This document shows positions 32,736 to 41,629 of a stretch of 64,000 nt of DNA, one piece after another. Every line of letters starts with the position of its first letter. Within the stretch, counting starts at the first letter, position 1. Origin of the DNA: Novosphingobium sp. ERN07 (GTDB taxonomy: Bacteria; Pseudomonadota; Alphaproteobacteria; Sphingomonadales; Sphingomonadaceae); NCBI RefSeq assembly GCF_012641335.1, contig NZ_JABAID010000016.1:1-64000 (forward strand). The letters are read 5' to 3'. Made by a program: the position numbers and the translations under genes. The notes below the pieces were generated by a model. The model made no database searches. It was not told where the DNA came from and saw only the letters and a list, made by a program, of their open reading frames with translations.

Positions 32736-33515
32736 ATGAGCAGAGTTCACGGCAAGAAAGCCCTCGTCACCGGCGCAGCGCAGGGCCTCGGCGCAGCACA
32801 CGCATGGATGCTCGCCCGCGAAGGCGCGCGCGTGCTGCTGACGGACATCAACGGCGATGGCGCTGTGGCACAGGCCGATGCGATCAACGCTGAACTGGGC
32901 GCAGGCACTGCCTTTGCCATGCAGCACGATGTCACCAGCGCGGATGATTGGGACAAGGCCATCGCCCTTGCCGCCGAAAAGCTCGGCGGCCTCTCCGTCC
33001 TCGTCAACAACGCGGGCGTGGGCGTGCGCGGCAATATCGAAACCTGCACGCTGGACGAATGGCATCGCGGCTTTGCCATCAACGTCGACAGCGTGTTCCT
33101 CGGCTGCCAAAAGGCCCTGCCCCTGCTGCGCGACAGCCAGCCCGCCTCTATCGTCAACATCAGTTCTATCGCAGGCCTGATCGCGTCGGACACAATGCCC
33201 GGTTACAACGCCAGCAAGGCAGCCGTCTGGATGCTGACCAAATCGGTTGCGCTCTATTGCGCCAAGCGCGGCTGGGACATCCGCTGCAATTCGGTCCATC
33301 CCACCTTCGTCGACACCCCCATTCTCGATGGCATCAGCGCCAACGCAAATCTCGACAAAGGCGTCGTCATGGGAAAACTCGCCCGCCAGATCCCGCTGGG
33401 CCGCGTCGGCGACCCGAACGACATCGCCGCCGGTGTTCTCTACCTCGCCAGCGACGAAAGTCGCTTCATGACAGGGGCCGAGTTGAAGCTCGACGGCGGC
33501 ATATCCGCGATGTGA
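32736..33515 (+). CDS. SDR-family oxidoreductase
   Basis: 259 aa classical SDR: TGAAQGLGAAHAWM, DINGDGAV (Asp favouring NAD), NNAGVGVRG, catalytic Ser in IVNISSIAGL, GYNASKAAV as YxxxK and the C-terminus FMTGAELKLDGGISAM. Related to 3-alpha/20-beta-hydroxysteroid and cyclohexanol-type dehydrogenases; the substrate is not known. ATG 32736 follows GGGAGAG; the upstream ATG 32712 lacks this. The gene stands alone between a repeat and a converging operon. Confidence 0.88.
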   Translation: MSRVHGKKALVTGAAQGLGAAHAWMLAREGARVLLTDINGDGAVAQADAINAELGAGTAFAMQHDVTSADDWDKAIALAAEKLGGLSVLVNNAGVGVRGNIETCTLDEWHRGFAINVDSVFLGCQKALPLLRDSQPASIVNISSIAGLIASDTMPGYNASKAAVWMLTKSVALYCAKRGWDIRCNSVHPTFVDTPILDGISANANLDKGVVMGKLARQIPLGRVGDPNDIAAGVLYLASDESRFMTGAELKLDGGISAM

Positions 33516-33532
33516 TGTGCCGGTGCGGTCGT

Positions 33533-34420
33533 TCAGGGCAGAGGCGTGCGCTTGAACCTCGGCCCATTGGCCGCTGGATCGTCATTTTCAATTACGATCG
33601 CCTGGCTTCCGGGCACGATGCGCTGATACCTGCCATCGCCTTCAAGTTCGGCCAGCGCCGATCCATTGGAAGCGGAGGTTACGCGATAGCGCGCCACAGC
33701 TGAACCGTCGGGCGCCGTCGCCTGGACCGTCTGACCCAGCGCGATGAGCGGCGCGCCATAGTTCAACTGGATTTCGGTGCCTTCGTTGCGGATCACCGCC
33801 AACGGGACAAAGTGGAACGCGATCTTGCGGGCAATGGCTTGCGACAGCTCCTTCTGCAGCACGGCATAAAGCCCCGGGCCGCCCTGCGAAGACGTGGCGC
33901 GGAAACCGTTCACGTTGATGTCGGAACCCACTTCTATCTTCTTGGTAACGACATCGCCAAACACGATGCGGCCGCGCGCGTCCTTCACCGTGAAGTCCAT
34001 AGTCACGAACATGCTGCTGGACGTGATCGAGAATCCGCCCGGCCCCATATCGGGTGCGTCGGGCGCAGGGCCACCCGTTCCGCTGACGCGCGAAAGGTGT
34101 CCGGTCACCACATACCCTCCCGCGCGCTGCGCAAACTTGCCGGACGAAGCCAGCGCCGCCTGCAATGCGGTGCGCAAGGATGGGAAATTCTGCACACAGT
34201 CCTTGACCAGATAGGTAAAGAAGCTGCTGTACGATGCGTAGACATAAGGATCAGCGTATTCAGCCCGACGACCTGCATATTGCTGGTAAATCGTGCACGC
34301 TTCCTCGGCATCGAAAGCGCCGATGGATATGGCCGGACCGACCTGTGCCTGCACTGGAACCGAACTTGCCAGAGCCACTGCAACCATCGCCGCACCAAAA
34401 GCATTGCTGTGCTTGTTCAT
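33533..34420 (-). CDS. Secreted protein, partner of the CsgG-like protein
   Basis: 295 aa with a signal peptide to about residue 28 (PVQAQ). The body has GGYVVTGHLSRVSG, FVTMDFTVKDARGRIVFGDVVTKKIEVGSD and a C-terminal beta domain with IQLNYGAPLIALGQTVQA. The LNYG turn and layout match the C-terminal part of its CsgG-like neighbour (VIVLNYGEGAVRVGD), so the two seem to share architecture. ATG 34420 with GAGGGG is chosen over a GTG overlapping the upstream stop. No exact family recognised; likely periplasmic. Confidence 0.65.
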   Translation of the reverse strand: MNKHSNAFGAAMVAVALASSVPVQAQVGPAISIGAFDAEEACTIYQQYAGRRAEYADPYVYASYSSFFTYLVKDCVQNFPSLRTALQAALASSGKFAQRAGGYVVTGHLSRVSGTGGPAPDAPDMGPGGFSITSSSMFVTMDFTVKDARGRIVFGDVVTKKIEVGSDINVNGFRATSSQGGPGLYAVLQKELSQAIARKIAFHFVPLAVIRNEGTEIQLNYGAPLIALGQTVQATAPDGSAVARYRVTSASNGSALAELEGDGRYQRIVPGSQAIVIENDDPAANGPRFKRTPLP

Positions 34421-34431
34421 GGCCGGGCCCC

Positions 34432-35367
34432 TCACTTCTTCTTCGGCTTGGCGTTCATCAACCTGACTTCATCCGCCGTTGCCGGACGGACAATTGCACC
34501 TACTGTCGGTGTGCCTGAGAAAGCCCCCATCGGCTGCGCCTTCGAGACGCGGCCAAGAACGTCGGTAATGCGCAGGCCGCCTACACGCTGCTCATCATTG
34601 GCAATGATTTCGCCGGTCGCAGGATCTCGGATGACTTCACCCTTGGCAAAGATCGACATCATGTCGCCAACCCTGACCGCGCCCTCACCGTAGTTGAGCA
34701 CGATGACACCGTCCGATTGGACGGCCGCAATCTGAATAGGATAGATCGCGGTTACCAGACCCGTCGCCACCTTGTCGGCAGCTGAACGCAACAACGCCGC
34801 TGCATCGACTGACGGATTCTGCGTGTCGCACGTGGTGGCAAGCTTCTGCGTTTCGTCGATCCGGCGGTTATAGCGGACTTCGCCACTATCTGCGTCGGTG
34901 ATCTTGATGTCGATCGAAAGCGTTGCCTGACCGCCCGAACAGGTCTTTCCACCATTGTTGTTGCTGAGCATCCCTGAAAGCAACGAACTGCCGAAGTCGG
35001 ACTTACGCACCATCGAAAGCGTCGTGATAGAACCGTAGATCAGATAGTCCGCGCCCTCAAACCCGCCGACTTTGCCGGGTTTGCGGCTGGTGACCAACCC
35101 GGACTTGGCGCGGGCCTGCTCGCCCACCAGCTTGTCCAGACGGGCGCGTTCGATCACACGGAACTTGTTCGTCGATTCGATTGCCGACTGGATCATCGTG
35201 GAAAAGGCGGCTGCCTGACCGGAGTTTGCGAGATCGTCCATCTTCTCGATGGCCACGATGGGTTTGGAGGTTACAGCCTGCGCCGAGGCTGTCGCGGCGC
35301 CAAACGCCACAGAAGTAGTAACCCCAACCATGCACGCGACAAGCTGCACGACGAACTTCGCTCTCAT
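34432..35367 (-). CDS. CsgG/HfaB-like secreted protein
   Basis: 311 aa. The N-terminal signal has a possible SPI site (ATASAQ); an early VAC could also be read as a lipobox, but a second hydrophobic run follows it. The CsgG-like domain shows STMIQSAIESTNKFRVIERARLDKLVGEQ, then FEGADYLIYGSITTL and SIDIKITDADSGEVRYNRRI. A C-terminal beta domain around VIVLNYGEGAVRVGDMM follows, as in FlgT-type proteins. CsgG proteins form outer-membrane export pores for curli; no curli subunit or CsgE/F gene is nearby, so a pore role here is uncertain. ATG 35367 chosen for the signal. Confidence 0.78.
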   Translation of the reverse strand: MRAKFVVQLVACMVGVTTSVAFGAATASAQAVTSKPIVAIEKMDDLANSGQAAAFSTMIQSAIESTNKFRVIERARLDKLVGEQARAKSGLVTSRKPGKVGGFEGADYLIYGSITTLSMVRKSDFGSSLLSGMLSNNNGGKTCSGGQATLSIDIKITDADSGEVRYNRRIDETQKLATTCDTQNPSVDAAALLRSAADKVATGLVTAIYPIQIAAVQSDGVIVLNYGEGAVRVGDMMSIFAKGEVIRDPATGEIIANDEQRVGGLRITDVLGRVSKAQPMGAFSGTPTVGAIVRPATADEVRLMNAKPKKK

Positions 35368-35832
35368 CCGAAACGAGCCCCCTATTTGCCCCGCCGATTT
35401 CCAGAAACCGAATTGGATATTCATTACTGCGAATCGAACGTTTCAAACCATAATGGGGTAAAAGTGCTTTTGCACGGCCTTAGTCTGCGTGATTCTCGTC
35501 ACATATTCAGGAATGATGTCGCTATTCCGACGCACGTGTAGAGCCGGCGAATTTACATCACGGGCAACTACGACAGCCGATGTACCTGCGGCGCTGCAGA
35601 AACCGGACCGCACGGCATCAGCAATGTGATCAATGCGGAGCCTTTACCAAGGCACGGACTGAAAATCCGCTGTCCTACACGCTCGTAAAGTGCCAGCCTC
35701 CGCCCCGTTCCTTGACCCATCAAACTCCCGCCTACGCGCCTTTTCGCACACGAAAAGGCCGGCCAGACATGCGTCCGACCGGCCCCTCAATAGTTTCTCA
35801 GGACTGTGTAAACTGTGTAAACCTGTTCAGAT
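35368..35832. other. Intergenic gap without a gene
   Basis: About 465 bases separating the CsgG-like gene from the formaldehyde dehydrogenase gene, both minus strand. The left part must carry the CsgG-like promoter; the right part has two hairpins (next entry and 35738-35759). A CGGActgaaaaTCCG stem resembling a tRNA anticodon arm is present but lacks other tRNA parts. Confidence 0.5.
35753..35784 (-). terminator. Terminator of the formaldehyde dehydrogenase gene
   Basis: On the minus strand GGCCGG (35784-35779) pairs with CCGGCC (35762-35757), followed by TTTTCG. A second perfect hairpin, GCCTTTTCG-CACA-CGAAAAGGC at 35738-35759, follows directly. It lies about 50 bases past the gene's stop. 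Confidence 0.55.
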
Positions 35833-36945
35833 TCAAAACACCACAACTGAACGGATCGATTTGCCCGCGTGCATCAGATCGAACGCGGTGTTGATCTCTT
35901 CCAGACCCATCACGTGGGTGATCATCGGGTCGATTTCGATCTTGCCGGTCATATACATGTCGACGATCTTCGGCACATCGGTGCGCCCCTTGGCCCCGCC
36001 GAACGCAGTGCCCCGCCAGTTGCGGCCTGTCACAAGCTGGAACGGACGCGTGGCGATTTCCTTGCCCGCTTCGGCCACGCCGATGATGATCGACGTGCCC
36101 CAGCCGCGATGGCAGGCTTCCAGCGCGGTGCGCATCACTTCGGTGTTGCCGGTGGCGTCGAAGGTGTAATCCGCACCGCCATCGGTCATCTCAACGACCT
36201 TCGCCACCGTTTCCTCGCGGCTCAACCCCTTGGAGTTGAGGAAGTCTGTCATGCCGAACTTGCGGCCCCATTCCTCACGGTCAGGATTGATGTCCACGCC
36301 GATGATCTTGCCCGCACCCGCCAGCCGCGCGCCCTGAATCACGTTCAGGCCGATGCCCCCAAGGCCGAAGACCACCACGTTGTCACCCACCTGCACCTTG
36401 GCGGTGTTCACCACAGCGCCAACGCCCGTGGTCACACCGCAGCCGATGTAGCAGGCGGACTGGAACGGTGCGTCCTCGCGGATCTTGGCAACCGCGATTT
36501 CGGGCAGGACCGTGAAATTCGAGAAGGTGGAGCAGCCCATGTAGTGGAAGATGGTCTGGCCCTTGTAGCTGAAGCGGCTTGTGCCATCAGGCATCAGGCC
36601 CTTGCCCTGCGTGGCGCGGATCGCGGTGCACAGGTTGGTCTTGCCCGAAAGGCACGATTTGCACTGGCGGCATTCGGGCGTGTAGAGCGGGATAACGTGA
36701 TCGCCCGGCTTTACCGATCTGACGCCGGGGCCAACTTCGCGCACCACGCCTGCACCTTCGTGGCCCAGAACGCTGGGGAAGATGCCCTCGCTGTCGAAAC
36801 CGTCGAGCGTATAGGCGTCGGTATGGCACACGCCCGTCGCCATGATTTCGACCAGAACTTCGCCCGCCTTGGGGCCTTCAAGATCGAGTTCGACGATTTC
36901 GAGCGGCTGCTTGGGCGCGAAAGCCACGGCGGCGCGGGTCTTCAT
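35833..36945 (-). CDS. S-(hydroxymethyl)glutathione dehydrogenase (class III ADH)
   Basis: 370 aa. Glutathione-dependent formaldehyde dehydrogenase. It has the catalytic zinc site CHTDAYTL and GHEGAGVV, four structural-zinc Cys in CRQCKSCLSGKTNLC, and the NAD motif VFGLGGIGLNVIQGARLAGA with IGVDINPD. It oxidises the formaldehyde-glutathione adduct, and may reduce S-nitrosoglutathione. Length and sequence are fully typical. It is divergent from a LysR gene, a plausible regulator. Confidence 0.95.
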   Translation of the reverse strand: MKTRAAVAFAPKQPLEIVELDLEGPKAGEVLVEIMATGVCHTDAYTLDGFDSEGIFPSVLGHEGAGVVREVGPGVRSVKPGDHVIPLYTPECRQCKSCLSGKTNLCTAIRATQGKGLMPDGTSRFSYKGQTIFHYMGCSTFSNFTVLPEIAVAKIREDAPFQSACYIGCGVTTGVGAVVNTAKVQVGDNVVVFGLGGIGLNVIQGARLAGAGKIIGVDINPDREEWGRKFGMTDFLNSKGLSREETVAKVVEMTDGGADYTFDATGNTEVMRTALEACHRGWGTSIIIGVAEAGKEIATRPFQLVTGRNWRGTAFGGAKGRTDVPKIVDMYMTGKIEIDPMITHVMGLEEINTAFDLMHAGKSIRSVVVF

Positions 36946-36991
36946 GGCACGGGTCTCCCTTAAGAATGGCCAAAATCTGTTGTAGGGCCGT

Positions 36992-37005
36992 TAGCATAAT
37001 TGCTA
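36992..37005. promoter_or_regulatory. Inverted repeat between adh and lysR
   Basis: TAGCA-TAAT-TGCTA is a 5-bp inverted repeat with a 4-base AT spacer, about 47 bases from the adh start and 52 from the LysR start. It resembles the T-N11-A type LysR box in size and place. Confidence 0.5.
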
Positions 37006-37056
37006 CGCCAGTGTTAAATTGCGCATTACGCGAAACACTGTTGCAAGACGAGAACA

Positions 37057-37944
37057 ATGAACAATCGATGGGATGGGATTGATGAGGTGGTAGCAGTCGC
37101 CGATGCGGGGACATTTGTCGCCGCAGCAAAACGGCTGGGCACGTCCACATCGCACGTCAGCCGCGCGGTGGCCCGGCTGGAACAGGGCCTTGGCGCGCAG
37201 TTCTTCCACCGCACCACCCGCGCGGTCAGCCTGACCGATACCGGACGCACGCTGGTGGACCAGTTCCGCCGCCTGATTGCCGAGCGGGACGAGGCCATCG
37301 CCATGCTCGATCTTCAGGGCGAACCGCAGGGCCACTTGCGCATCACCTGCCCCACGGCGCTGGGCGAACGCTTCGTGGCCCCGATCGTGCGCGCTTATGT
37401 GCAGGAATATCCGAAGCTGTCGGTGGACCTCGATCTGTCGAACCGCGTGGTCGAACTGGTATCCGAAGGCTATGACCTTGCCATCCGCACCGGCACCCTG
37501 CCCGACAGCCGCCTGATCCGCACCCAGATCGCCACACGCGGCATCATCACCTGTGCCTCGCCCGCCTACCTTGCCGCACACGGCACGCCGGAGACGGTGG
37601 ACGATCTTGAAGCGCACGAATGTATCCCCGCCACGTCCGACACCTGGCGCTACCGCATTGACGGAGAAGTGCGCACCATCCGTCCGCGCGGACGCTGGCG
37701 TTGCAGCAACGGAACCGCCGTGTACGACGCCGCAATAGCGGGCCTTGGCCTGTGCCAGTTGCCCGCATTCTACGTCAGCCGAGCCATTGCCGAAGGTTCG
37801 CTCGTCGAAGTCGTTGGTGCCTTCCGGCCAGAGGACGATCCGATCTGGGCAGTCTATCCGCAGCGGCGGCACCTCCTGCCCAAGGTTCAGCGCCTGATCG
37901 ACAAGCTGCGCCGCGAACTGCCCCCCGCAATGGCACAGGGATGA
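37057..37944 (+). CDS. LysR-family transcriptional regulator
   Basis: 295 aa. The N-terminal HTH (AVADAGTFVAAAKRLGTSTSHVSRAVARLEQGLGAQFFHRTTR) is followed by a substrate-binding-like domain from about residue 90 (GHLRITCPTALGERFVAPIV, GYDLAIRTGTLPDSRLI). It is of the CrgA/YafC-like subgroup, which often controls a divergent oxidoreductase. The neighbour here is the class III alcohol dehydrogenase. The effector is unknown. Confidence 0.9.
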   Translation: MNNRWDGIDEVVAVADAGTFVAAAKRLGTSTSHVSRAVARLEQGLGAQFFHRTTRAVSLTDTGRTLVDQFRRLIAERDEAIAMLDLQGEPQGHLRITCPTALGERFVAPIVRAYVQEYPKLSVDLDLSNRVVELVSEGYDLAIRTGTLPDSRLIRTQIATRGIITCASPAYLAAHGTPETVDDLEAHECIPATSDTWRYRIDGEVRTIRPRGRWRCSNGTAVYDAAIAGLGLCQLPAFYVSRAIAEGSLVEVVGAFRPEDDPIWAVYPQRRHLLPKVQRLIDKLRRELPPAMAQG

Positions 37945-37949
37945 GGCGT

Positions 37950-37971
37950 CATTTGCATAGCTATGCAAATG
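37950..37971. promoter_or_regulatory. Perfect 22-bp palindrome upstream of the MFS gene
   Basis: CATTTGCATAG followed by its exact reverse complement. It lies 72 bases before the transporter's GTG start and six bases after the LysR stop. The symmetry and length suit a dimeric repressor operator (LacI/GntR type); no T run supports terminator use. Confidence 0.6.
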
Positions 37972-38043
37972 GATGACATCGCTGACAAGGCCAGCTAGAC
38001 CCGCAGGCCAACGGTCTGCCAGCGACCGGTTTAGGAGAGCGAA

Positions 38044-39336
38044 GTGTCAGTCAGCGCGTCAGCAGGTTCCGCAAGTCCCAACTCGCAGAAAGCGGCCTTC
38101 GCAGCCGTCACTGTGCTGTTTTTCGCGTGGGGCTTCATCACATCGCTGATTGATCCTCTGGTCGCTGCGGTGAAGGGCATTTTCACGCTCACGACGCTCG
38201 AAGCGCAACTTTCCGCCTTCGCCTTCTTCATCGCCTATGGGGTGATGAGCTTCCCCGCCGCCGCGATCATCGGAAAAATGCGCGCGGTTCCGGCAATCCT
38301 GTTGGCGCTGATCACGATGACGCTGGCCTGCCTTGTGATGCTGGCCGCCGCCAACATGGCGTCCTATCCGCTGGTGCTCACCGGGCTGTTCATGCTCGCC
38401 GCTGGCATCACCGTGTTGCAAGTGGCCGCCAATCCGCTCGCCGCGGCGCTGGGCAAGCCCGAGGGTAGCCACTTCCGCCTCACGCTTTCGCAGACGTTCA
38501 ATTCCTTCGGCACATTCCTCGGCCCGGCGCTGGGCGCATCGCTGTTCCTCAAAGGCGTGGAAGTGGCCGATGGACAGGCTTTGACACCGGAAGTCCGCGC
38601 TGCGGCGCTGGCCGGTATCGACCGTGCCTATTTCTGGATCTGCGGGTTGCTGGTCGTGCTGCTGGTGTTCTTCTTCGTGAACCGCGCGCGCATTTCTGCC
38701 GCAGCGCCGCCAGCACAGCCGACCGGCGGCATAGGCGCTTTGCTGGCGCAGGCTTTCGCATCGCGCTGGGCCGTGCTGGGTGCTGGTGCGATTTTCGTCT
38801 ATGTCGGCGCCGAAGTGGTCGTTGGCACGCAGATGGCCTTCTATCTCAACAATTCCGCGATCTGGAATGTCAGCCTTGAACAGGCGGGCAAGGCCGTGTC
38901 GTTCTATTGGGGCGGCGCAATGGTGGGGCGTGCAATCGGTACGGTGCTGCTCGCCCGTTTCCCTGCTGCGCGCCTGATGGTGATTTTCTCGGCGATTGCC
39001 GCCGCCATGTGCGCCTACCTGTTCGTCGCCCGCGGGGTGCCGGCAGGTTACATTGCCCTTGCCATCGGCCTGTTCAATTCCATCATGTTCCCAGTGATTT
39101 TCACCCTAACGCTGGAGCGTTCCTCCGCCAGCGAAGAAGCCACATCCGGCTTGCTTTGCACGGGCATCATCGGCGGCGCGCTGATCCCGGCACTGGCCGG
39201 TGCGGTAACCGACGCAGCGGGCATCTTCACCGCATTCCTCGTGCCGCTGGCCTGCTATCTCCTGTTGGTGCTGTTCGCCGCCAGCGCCGCCAAGGCTCCG
39301 GTGTTGCGCCGTGCCGCCAGCGAAAGCGTGCACTGA
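38044..39336 (+). CDS. Sugar MFS transporter, FucP/GluP type
   Basis: 430 aa with about 12 hydrophobic helices. The first helix reads TVLFFAWGFITSLIDPLVA, the FHS-family signature also seen in L-fucose and glucose/galactose permeases, and AANPLAAALGKPEGSHFRLTLSQTFNSFGTFLGPALGA is the typical fourth/fifth helix segment. A proton-driven sugar uptake role is likely. The GTG start follows AGGAGAGCGAA. Control by the preceding palindrome is inference. No sugar-catabolic gene is adjacent. Confidence 0.88.
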   Translation: MSVSASAGSASPNSQKAAFAAVTVLFFAWGFITSLIDPLVAAVKGIFTLTTLEAQLSAFAFFIAYGVMSFPAAAIIGKMRAVPAILLALITMTLACLVMLAAANMASYPLVLTGLFMLAAGITVLQVAANPLAAALGKPEGSHFRLTLSQTFNSFGTFLGPALGASLFLKGVEVADGQALTPEVRAAALAGIDRAYFWICGLLVVLLVFFFVNRARISAAAPPAQPTGGIGALLAQAFASRWAVLGAGAIFVYVGAEVVVGTQMAFYLNNSAIWNVSLEQAGKAVSFYWGGAMVGRAIGTVLLARFPAARLMVIFSAIAAAMCAYLFVARGVPAGYIALAIGLFNSIMFPVIFTLTLERSSASEEATSGLLCTGIIGGALIPALAGAVTDAAGIFTAFLVPLACYLLLVLFAASAAKAPVLRRAASESVH

Positions 39337-39368
39337 CAATATCCACCCGGCCACAAGCTGGTACTCGT

Positions 39369-39413
39369 GGCCCCGACGGCGGTTTTCGAACCGAAGTCGG
39401 GGCCAATTTTTTT
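39369..39413 (+). terminator. Strong terminator after the MFS gene
   Basis: GGCCCCGAC (39369-39377) and GTCGGGGCC (39396-39404) form a 9-bp stem enclosing a nested CGGTT/AACCG hairpin. AATTTTTTT follows. It separates the transporter gene from the acyl-CoA operon. Confidence 0.85.
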
Positions 39414-39564
39414 GCCCTGCCCAAATGCAGGATGCCGTAGCGTAAGCACTGCCCGCGGCGAATTTCGCCACGCCGCACCCCTTTCCCTTTACGTAAACTT
39501 CCACTAGCCTCGGCCCGAGAGTCGAACCTGCCGCGATCAAGTCGCGCAGGAATGGGAGAGAACG

Positions 39565-40362
39565 TTGGCATCTCAGACCACCAGTCTGGCAATCGGCAGC
39601 ATCGCGGATGGCATGAAGGCAGATGCGGACGGCATGTTCGCCCTGCGCGGCGTCGATGGTTGGCTGCAAGGCCGCACGATGTATGGCGGGGCGTCATCGT
39701 TCCTCGCCTATGCCGCCGCACGCAAGGCCCGGCCCGATCTGCCGCCACTGCGCGGAGGGCAGGTTAGCTTTATCGCGCCGGTGGGGCCTGATGTGGACAT
39801 CACCGTCAGCGTGCTGCGCGAGGGTCGCAGCGTGGCCAATATCCAGACGGACCTGACAAGCGGCGGCGCTCTGGCGCACCGCACCGCATGGGTCTTTGGC
39901 AGCGCCCGCCCATCCAACGGCGGCGTGACGGCACCGCAGGCCGAAGGCTTTACGTCTTACGAGGATATGCCCGAACTCGGATCGCCCGAAGGCCTGCACT
40001 TCGTTACCAATTTCGAACTTCGCCGGGGCGAGGCCAAGGATGATCGCCGCCCCGGCGTCCTCCGCCGCTGGGTGCGCCTGAAAGACCGCTGCGGGCTGGA
40101 CCCCATCGGTGAACTCGTGCTGATCGGGGATACGCTGCCGCCCGGATCGATGCGCGCGATGGAGCGGATGGCACCGATCAGTTCGATCAACTGGTCCTTC
40201 ACCCTGCTGGGCGATGCGCCGCAGACGCGCGATGGCTGGTGGCTGCTGGAAACCGCATCGAACTACATGGCCGAAGGGTTCAGCAGCGAGACTTTGCGCA
40301 TGTGGAACGCCGATGGCGTGCAGGTGATGCACGGCCTGCAAAACGTCGCAATTTTCGGCTGA
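39565..40362 (+). CDS. Acyl-CoA thioesterase (TesB-like double hotdog)
   Basis: 265 aa. Two hotdog-like halves are suggested: WLQGRTMYGGASSFLAYAAARKA with GGQVSFIAPVGPDVDITVSVLREGRSVANIQTDL, then INWSFTLLGDAPQTRDGWWLLETASNYMAEGFSSETLRMWNADG. This is the pattern of TesB-like thioesterase family proteins that release fatty acids from CoA. The start TTG 39565 has GGGAGAGAACG in front. It opens a five-gene operon of acyl-CoA metabolism. The substrate is unknown. Confidence 0.82.
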   Translation: MASQTTSLAIGSIADGMKADADGMFALRGVDGWLQGRTMYGGASSFLAYAAARKARPDLPPLRGGQVSFIAPVGPDVDITVSVLREGRSVANIQTDLTSGGALAHRTAWVFGSARPSNGGVTAPQAEGFTSYEDMPELGSPEGLHFVTNFELRRGEAKDDRRPGVLRRWVRLKDRCGLDPIGELVLIGDTLPPGSMRAMERMAPISSINWSFTLLGDAPQTRDGWWLLETASNYMAEGFSSETLRMWNADGVQVMHGLQNVAIFG

Positions 40363-40373
40363 AAGGACAATCC

Positions 40374-41606
40374 ATGCAGCTTTCAGACGCCAAGGCGCTG
40401 GGTTTCGAACCGGATCGCCTGCCGCGCATCGGCGCTTTCCTAGACGAGCACTATATCGCCACGGGCCACCTGCCCGGCCTTGACGTGCTGGTCGCGCGCG
40501 ATGGTGAGCCGGTCTATCGCCACACCAGCGGCAACGCCCGTGCGGGTGGCACACCGATGGCAGCCGACACGATTTGCCGCATCGCATCGATGACCAAGCC
40601 GCTAACCTCAGTTGCGTTCATGATGCTGGTCGAAGAAGGCAAAGTCGCGCTCGACGATCCGGTGACAAAGGTGATCCCCGAATTTGCCGGGCTGGGCGTC
40701 TATGCAGGCGGCGGCGGCGAAGTGGACTTCTTCCCTGCGCGCCCTGCCCCGGTCATGCGCATGGTCGATCTGATCACGCACCAGTCCGGCCTGACCTACG
40801 GCATCCAGAACCGCACCCACGTGGATGCCGCCTATCGCAAATCGCGGCTCGATGGCCACGCCAGCCTGCCCGGCAACGATCACTTCATCGAAGAGCTGGC
40901 CAAGCTGCCGCTAGAGTTCGAACCCGGACAGGGCTGGAACTATTCGGTCGGCACCGACGTGCTGGGCGTGATCGTGTCACGGCTTTCGGGCATGAGCCTT
41001 GGGCAATTCCTCAAAACCCGGATTTTCGATCCGCTGGGCATGGTGGACACCGGCTTTCACTGCCCCGACGACAAGGCGCATCGGTTGGCCGATGCCTTTG
41101 CCTATCAGGCTGGAGAGCCGCCGCAACTGTTCGATCCGGCGGAGAAATCCGGCACGCGCCGCGTGCCGCGCTTTGAAAGTGGTGGCGGTGGGCTGCTGTC
41201 CACCACAGCGGATTACCACCGCTTCTGCCGGATGCTGGTGAATGGCGGCGCTGCCGATGGAGCGCGCCTGCTCAGCCCCAAGACGATCCAGTTGATGACC
41301 ACCAACCACCTGCCCGGCGGAGCGGATTTGACGCAGGTTTCGCGCGCGCTATTCAGCGAGGCTTACAACGCAGGCGCGGGCTTCGGCCTTGGCTTTGGCA
41401 TGACCATCGATCCGGCACGCGCGCTGGTGCCCGGCTCTGCGGGCGAGTTCTACTGGGGCGGCATTTTTTCGACCGCGTTCTTCGTGGACCCGGTGGAGAA
41501 GCTGCACATGGTCTTCATGACCCAGCTCTACCCCTCGTTCATCTATCCCATCCGGCGTCAGGTGAAGACGCTGATCTACAGCGCGCTGGCGGAAAGCCGC
41601 GCCTGA
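40374..41606 (+). CDS. Serine hydrolase, beta-lactamase/esterase family
   Basis: 410 aa. The SxxK motif is RIASMTKPLTS (about S72, K75), the Tyr motif is near WNYSVGTDVLG and FYWGGIFSTAFFVDP stands for the third motif. No signal peptide is seen, so it is probably a cytoplasmic class C-like esterase (EstB type) rather than a resistance enzyme. ATG 40374 follows AAAGGAC. It sits between a thioesterase and a 3-hydroxyacyl-CoA dehydrogenase gene, which suggests it opens a lactone or ester substrate of this pathway (inference). Confidence 0.85.
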   Translation: MQLSDAKALGFEPDRLPRIGAFLDEHYIATGHLPGLDVLVARDGEPVYRHTSGNARAGGTPMAADTICRIASMTKPLTSVAFMMLVEEGKVALDDPVTKVIPEFAGLGVYAGGGGEVDFFPARPAPVMRMVDLITHQSGLTYGIQNRTHVDAAYRKSRLDGHASLPGNDHFIEELAKLPLEFEPGQGWNYSVGTDVLGVIVSRLSGMSLGQFLKTRIFDPLGMVDTGFHCPDDKAHRLADAFAYQAGEPPQLFDPAEKSGTRRVPRFESGGGGLLSTTADYHRFCRMLVNGGAADGARLLSPKTIQLMTTNHLPGGADLTQVSRALFSEAYNAGAGFGLGFGMTIDPARALVPGSAGEFYWGGIFSTAFFVDPVEKLHMVFMTQLYPSFIYPIRRQVKTLIYSALAESRA

Positions 41607-41629
41607 AAACAGCCTTAGGAGAGAACACG

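Noticed and set aside
35650..35705. tRNA-like anticodon arm CGGActgaaaaTCCG in the gap before the formaldehyde dehydrogenase gene
   Set aside because: No T arm with TTCRA, no acceptor pairing and no CCA could be drawn; at best a decayed remnant.
40374..41606. Antibiotic-resistance beta-lactamase
   Set aside because: No signal peptide and the operon context is acyl-CoA metabolism; esterase-type member is far more likely.
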